Assembly (NCBI GenBank): GCA_002429615.1
Contig: DJAN01000276.1
Coordinates: forward strand, 1-10,564
DNA: 10,564 nucleotides
Origin: Lysobacteraceae bacterium UBA6001
Lineage (GTDB): Bacteria; Pseudomonadota; Gammaproteobacteria; Xanthomonadales; Xanthomonadaceae
Direction: 5' to 3'
Below the pieces are notes generated by a model. That model saw only the letters and a program-made list of their open reading frames with translations, ran no database searches and was not told the origin of the DNA. Of this stretch, positions 7,031 through 10,564 are shown piece by piece. Numbering within the stretch: position 1 is the first letter of the stretch; each line of letters starts with the position of its first letter. The position numbers were made by a program, and so were the translations under genes.

Positions 7031-9313
7031 CTACCCCTTCAACGCCTTGCGCACCGCCTCCGGAGTGATTGGCAGATGGCGCACGCGCGCGCCCACCGCC
7101 GCGAAGATCGCATTGCCGATCGCTGGCGCGACCACCGTGGTCGCCGGCTCGCCCAATCCCACCGAAGCCTCGGTGCTGGGGATGAACTCGATCTGCAGCG
7201 GCGGCACGTCGGCGATGCGCAGCGGCGTGTAGCTGTTGAGGTTGGTGTCGCGTACCTGCCCATGCTCGATCAGCGTGCCTTCGTGCAGCGCCATGCTCAG
7301 GCCCCACAGCGTCGCCCCCTCGGTCTGCGCCAGTGCGCCATCCGGATGCACCACCGTGCCGCAATCGGTCACCACGCTCAGCTGCTCGACCTGTACGTGC
7401 CCGGTCTGCCGGTCCACCTTCACCCGCGCCACGCAGGCGACCCAGGTCGGCATGTCGCGCTCCTGGCCAAACGAGGTGGCGATGCCCAGCCCGGTATCCG
7501 GCGGCAACGTCTGCCCCCAGCCGGCCAGCTCGGCGACCCGCCGCAGCACGCCGGCCTGCCGGGTGGCGCCGCCCACGGCATTCGGGGCGCTGCCAGCGTT
7601 GTCGCCGCTGGCGTCGAGCAGTGAAAGACGAAACGCCAGCGGATCCTGCCCGCGCTGGTGCGCGGCCTCGTCCATGAAACTTTCCAGCGCCCAGTTCGTC
7701 CAGCCCGGGCCGACCGAGCGCAGCCAGCCCGGGCGGAACACACGGTTGGCCAGGTCGTTGGAGATCGCACGCACGCGGTGCGCGCCCACCGTGTACCAGT
7801 GGTCGGCGCCGGAGATCGCGAACGGATCGTACGGCGCGCCGTTGCCCTTGGCCTTGCCGAGCAGCGCGCCGGCCATCACCTGGGTGGGCCAGCCGGCGCA
7901 GGCATCGTGCTGCATGGCCACCACCTTGCCGGCGGCGTCGAAGCCCATGCGCAGTTTCTGCAGCGAGGCCGAGCGGATCGAATCGAAGCGCGCATCGTCC
8001 TCGCGGGTCAGTGTGAGCTTCACCGGCTTGCCGCCCAGCGCCTTGGAGGCCAGCGCGGCCGGCACGGTGTAATCGCCGTTGAGCCGGCGCCCGAAACCGC
8101 CACCGAGCAGGTAGGTGCGCAGCACCACCTTGTCCTCGCCCACGCCCAGCGCCTTGGCCAGCGTCGGCAGGATCAGCGACTGCCACTGGTTGCCGGTGTG
8201 GATCTCCCACACGCCGTCCTTCTGCAGGGCCAGCGCGTTCACCGGTTCGAGCTGGAAGTGCAGCACGCTGGCGGTGGTGTAGTCGGCTTCCAGCGAGGAC
8301 GCGGCCTTGGCGAACGCCTCCTCCACCGGGCCCTCGACCACGCGCGCGCCGGCATTCGCGTCGGCGATCAGCTTGGCCGCATGGTCGAGCACCTGCTGTT
8401 CGGAGACCTCCGCGGTGTCGTCGTTGCGCCACGTCACCTTGAGGCGGCGCGCGGCCTGCATCGCCGCCCAGGTGGAATCGGCCAGCGCCACCACCCAGCC
8501 TGGCACGGTGCCGGAGGGATCCTCCAGCACCAGGTGGCCCTGGTAGCCCTTCACCTGCTTGGCCAGCGATTCGTCCACCGCACCGGCCTTGGAGCCATTG
8601 CGCGTCGGCGGCACCACCGGCGCGGCATGCACCATGCCGTCAATGTGCGCATCGATGCCGTAGCGGCCCTTGCCATCGGTCTTGCCGGGAATATCCAGCG
8701 CCTGCGTATCCACCCCGATCAGCCGCCGCTCGGCCGGCGATTTCACCGGCATCGCCTTGAGTTCGTCCGCGCTCCAGCTGCGGCTGAGGTCGCCGCGCTG
8801 CACGATCTGCGCGTAGGTGATCGAGCGCCCTGCCCCGCTCACCACGCTGTTGCGCGCCTGCAGCGAAGCCGCCGGCACGCCGAGCAGCTTGGATGCCTCC
8901 TCGATGAGCGCGGTGCGCCCGGCCGCGCCGGCCTGGCTGAGCAGCGGAAAGCTCTGCCAGACCGACCAGCTGCCGCCGGTCACCATCAACCCCCACTTCG
9001 GGTCGCTGTCCACGTGCTCCACGCGCACCTGCGACCAGTCCGCCTCCAGCTCATCGGCGAGGATGCGCGCCAGCGCGGTGCCGACGTGCTGGCCCATCTC
9101 GGCGCGGATGACGTGCACGGTGATCGTGCCGTCGGCGTCGATGCGGAACCACAGGTTCGGATCGAAGCTGCGCGTGGCCACCACCTGCGCGGTCTGTTCG
9201 GGCAGCACCAGCGAGGCGCGCGCGAAGGCCATCACGAAGCCGGTGCCGGCGGCACCGATCAGGAAGCCGCGCCGGGTCAGGCGCAGGCCGCGGGGCGTGC
9301 CGAGGTCATTCAT
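7031..9313 (-). CDS. Xanthine dehydrogenase-family molybdopterin large subunit (IorB/AldH-like)
   Basis: The product has 760 residues. It is the catalytic subunit of a molybdenum hydroxylase that oxidises an aldehyde or N-heterocycle using water. A twin-arginine signal, TRRGFLIG (13-20) followed by a hydrophobic stretch, directs the folded protein to the periplasm. The cofactor loop GGGFGRR is at 404-410, and the family's catalytic glutamate is Glu722 in GLGEPA. The N-terminal part (about 50-175) and the central VGPGWTNWALESF region (534-546) fit the isoquinoline oxidoreductase beta-subunit group. GGGAGG (9322-9327) precedes the ATG by 8 bases. The start overlaps the small-subunit stop by 8 bp, suggesting translational coupling. 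It is the last gene of the operon. The substrate cannot be read from the sequence. Confidence 0.92.
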   Translation of the reverse strand: MNDLGTPRGLRLTRRGFLIGAAGTGFVMAFARASLVLPEQTAQVVATRSFDPNLWFRIDADGTITVHVIRAEMGQHVGTALARILADELEADWSQVRVEHVDSDPKWGLMVTGGSWSVWQSFPLLSQAGAAGRTALIEEASKLLGVPAASLQARNSVVSGAGRSITYAQIVQRGDLSRSWSADELKAMPVKSPAERRLIGVDTQALDIPGKTDGKGRYGIDAHIDGMVHAAPVVPPTRNGSKAGAVDESLAKQVKGYQGHLVLEDPSGTVPGWVVALADSTWAAMQAARRLKVTWRNDDTAEVSEQQVLDHAAKLIADANAGARVVEGPVEEAFAKAASSLEADYTTASVLHFQLEPVNALALQKDGVWEIHTGNQWQSLILPTLAKALGVGEDKVVLRTYLLGGGFGRRLNGDYTVPAALASKALGGKPVKLTLTREDDARFDSIRSASLQKLRMGFDAAGKVVAMQHDACAGWPTQVMAGALLGKAKGNGAPYDPFAISGADHWYTVGAHRVRAISNDLANRVFRPGWLRSVGPGWTNWALESFMDEAAHQRGQDPLAFRLSLLDASGDNAGSAPNAVGGATRQAGVLRRVAELAGWGQTLPPDTGLGIATSFGQERDMPTWVACVARVKVDRQTGHVQVEQLSVVTDCGTVVHPDGALAQTEGATLWGLSMALHEGTLIEHGQVRDTNLNSYTPLRIADVPPLQIEFIPSTEASVGLGEPATTVVAPAIGNAIFAAVGARVRHLPITPEAVRKALKG

Positions 9314-9812
9314 CGCCTGCGCCTCCCGGCGTGGCGGCGGCCGGCGCCGGCGTGGGCGCGCGCATCGCCTCGGCTGCGAGATGGATCGCCTTGCGGATGC
9401 GCACGTAGGCCATGCACCGGCACAGGCTGCCGGCCATCACCGCTTCGATCTCGGCGTCGCTGGGGTTGGGGAAATCAGCCAGCAGCGTGGCGGCCTGCAT
9501 GATCTGCCCGGGCTGGCAGTAGCCGCACTGCGGCGCCTGCGCGGCGACCCACGCCTGCTGCAGCGGATGCTGGCCGTCCGGCGAGAGTCCTTCGATGGTG
9601 GTCACCTGCTGCCCGGCCACCGCGCCCACCGGCGTGATGCACGAACGGATCGCGCGGCCGTTGAGGTGCACCGTGCACGCCCCGCACATGCCGATGCCGC
9701 AGCCGAACTTGGTGCCGGTCAAACGCAGCTCGTCGCGGATGACCCACAGCAGCGGCGTGTCGTCATCCGCGCGCACGTCGACCGGCTGGCCGTTGAGGTG
9801 GAACTGGCTCAT
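9306..9812 (-). CDS. 2Fe-2S small subunit of the molybdenum dehydrogenase (IorA-like)
   Basis: The product has 168 residues and relays electrons from the molybdenum centre. The N-terminal plant-type ferredoxin domain carries Cys38, Cys43, Cys46 and Cys58 (CGIGMCGACTV, then RSC). The C-terminal domain carries Cys96 and Cys99 (CGYC) plus Cys131 and Cys133 (CRC), so both 2Fe-2S clusters appear complete. There is no signal peptide, so export presumably occurs folded with the Tat-signalled large subunit. A Pro/Ala/Gly-rich tail follows residue 150. The ATG overlaps the cytochrome stop as ATGA (9809-9812), with GGAG at 9820-9823 as ribosome site. The last 8 bp overlap the large-subunit start. Confidence 0.95.
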   Translation of the reverse strand: MSQFHLNGQPVDVRADDDTPLLWVIRDELRLTGTKFGCGIGMCGACTVHLNGRAIRSCITPVGAVAGQQVTTIEGLSPDGQHPLQQAWVAAQAPQCGYCQPGQIMQAATLLADFPNPSDAEIEAVMAGSLCRCMAYVRIRKAIHLAAEAMRAPTPAPAAATPGGAGDE

Positions 9813-10564
9813 GGATGGGCTCCGGTCTGTCCGCTCTGGGTGCCCGAGGACGGTTCCTCGCGCAGCTTGGCGACCTGCTGTTCCAGGTCCGGCCAGGGCG
9901 GCCGGTCGGTGCGCGTGCGCCGCAGCCAGGCGGCGAGCGCGGCCACCTGCGCGTTGCTGAAGCTGTGCGAGAAGCCCGGCATCATCTGCCCGGGCAGGCC
10001 TTCGTCGACGCCGATGCCGTGCAGGATGATCTGGATCAGCGTGGAAGGATCATCGGCGGTGAGCGCGCTGTTGAAGCCCAGCTCCGGGCGCACCAGCAGC
10101 GGCATCGGCCCGTTGTTGTAATGGCAGGACGAACACGCCGCGTTGTAGAGGTTGGCGCCGGGATCCGTCTGCTGCCCGGTGCCGATGCGGTTGGCCTGCT
10201 GCATGCGCGCCAGCGCCGCCTGCGGGGCGGCGATCGCCTTGCCGCGCGTGCCGAAGCGATCGGCGAAATACGCGGCGATCGCCCGCACGTCCTCGTCGGG
10301 CAGCCGCGCCAGGCCCTCGTGCACCACCGGCGACATCGGGCCGGCCGCCGTGCCGTGCAGCGGCGTGGCGCCATGGCGCAGGTAGGCGAACAGTTCGTCC
10401 TCGCCCCACGGCACCGGGGCGTGGTTGCGCCCGTCCAGCGGCGGCGCGTACCACTGGTCGATCGCGGCGCCGGCATAGCGCGCCTCCCCGCTGCGCTCGG
10501 CGCCGAGACGGTTGCGCGGGCTGTGGCAGGCCGAGCAATGGCCCAGGCCCTCGGCCAGATAGGC
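9809..10564 (-). CDS. c-type cytochrome subunit of the dehydrogenase (partial, 5' end outside the window)
   Basis: The frame is open to the window edge, giving 251 visible C-terminal residues. Two heme-binding motifs are visible: CSACH at fragment residues 10-14 (complement of about 10523-10537) and CSSCH at 144-148. Candidate sixth ligands are Met77 (GPMSPV) and Met194 or Met195 (QMMPGF). The layout resembles the last two domains of the triheme cytochromes that serve periplasmic alcohol, gluconate and aldehyde dehydrogenases, so one more heme domain and a signal peptide are expected beyond 10564. A GTG at 10412-10414 could be mistaken for a start, but it would cut off the first visible heme site. 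The protein should take electrons from the 2Fe-2S subunit and pass them to the respiratory chain. It overlaps the next gene by 4 bp. No membrane segment is seen in the visible part. Confidence 0.92.
   Translation of the reverse strand, partial: AYLAEGLGHCSACHSPRNRLGAERSGEARYAGAAIDQWYAPPLDGRNHAPVPWGEDELFAYLRHGATPLHGTAAGPMSPVVHEGLARLPDEDVRAIAAYFADRFGTRGKAIAAPQAALARMQQANRIGTGQQTDPGANLYNAACSSCHYNNGPMPLLVRPELGFNSALTADDPSTLIQIILHGIGVDEGLPGQMMPGFSHSFSNAQVAALAAWLRRTRTDRPPWPDLEQQVAKLREEPSSGTQSGQTGAHP

Noticed and set aside
6963..8432. A 489-residue minus-strand frame in a different phase from the molybdopterin subunit.
   Set aside because: It is a shifted-frame reading of the same gene, rich in Arg and Gly, and lacks the GGGFGRR and GLGEPA motifs of the true frame.
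7658..9502. A 614-residue plus-strand open frame opposite the molybdopterin and 2Fe-2S subunits.
   Set aside because: Both minus-strand genes are complete with catalytic and cluster-binding residues. The antisense frame is His/Arg/Gly/Ala-rich and lacks motifs.
9809..10414. Treating the cytochrome as a complete 201-residue protein starting at the GTG at 10412-10414.
   Set aside because: The frame stays open to the window edge and encodes a CSACH heme site upstream of that GTG, so the gene is longer and cut by the window.

Overview
The window looks like chromosome from a high-GC gammaproteobacterium of the Xanthomonadaceae/Lysobacteraceae (Xanthomonas, Stenotrophomonas, Pseudoxanthomonas or Lysobacter type). 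The reasons are the strong G/C preference at third codon positions, a TonB-dependent receptor of the Xanthomonas/Caulobacter type, and a glycosidase beside that receptor with LacI-type operator-like palindromes in front of it. No tRNA, rRNA, insertion sequence, phage gene or CRISPR array was seen.

Layout from left to right. Bases 2-82 hold the end of an unidentified plus-strand reading frame. It meets a strong hairpin (177-202) that most likely terminates the minus-strand gene next to it. Bases 226-948 (minus) encode an OmpA-family lipoprotein with a glycine-zipper region and a peptidoglycan-binding domain. Bases 1081-2505 (minus) encode a class I DNA photolyase with its electron-transfer tryptophans intact. 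A 145-bp divergent region separates the photolyase from a secreted GH29 alpha-L-fucosidase (2651-4057, plus). The fucosidase runs tail to tail into a 913-residue TonB-dependent receptor (4045-6786, minus), and the two genes overlap by 13 bp. Upstream of the receptor, the 244-bp gap 6787-7030 is relatively AT-rich for this genome. It holds two candidate promoters and two LacI-family-like palindromes.

Bases 7031-10564 (minus) are a tightly overlapping three-gene operon: a c-type cytochrome with at least two hemes (cut by the window edge), a 2Fe-2S small subunit, and a Tat-exported molybdopterin large subunit. Together they should form a periplasmic dehydrogenase of the isoquinoline oxidoreductase/aldehyde dehydrogenase type. 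Substrate electrons would pass from molybdopterin through two 2Fe-2S clusters to cytochrome c and the respiratory chain, with no FAD subunit visible.

The fucosidase and receptor suggest a small carbohydrate-scavenging locus for fucose-containing glycans, with the receptor probably under sugar-responsive repression. The photolyase, OmpA lipoprotein and molybdenum dehydrogenase look like unrelated neighbours. Nothing here is clearly a new system. The most informative signals are the double-operator promoter of the receptor, the hairpin at the convergent gene junction, and the coding-like stretch after the stop codon at the left edge.
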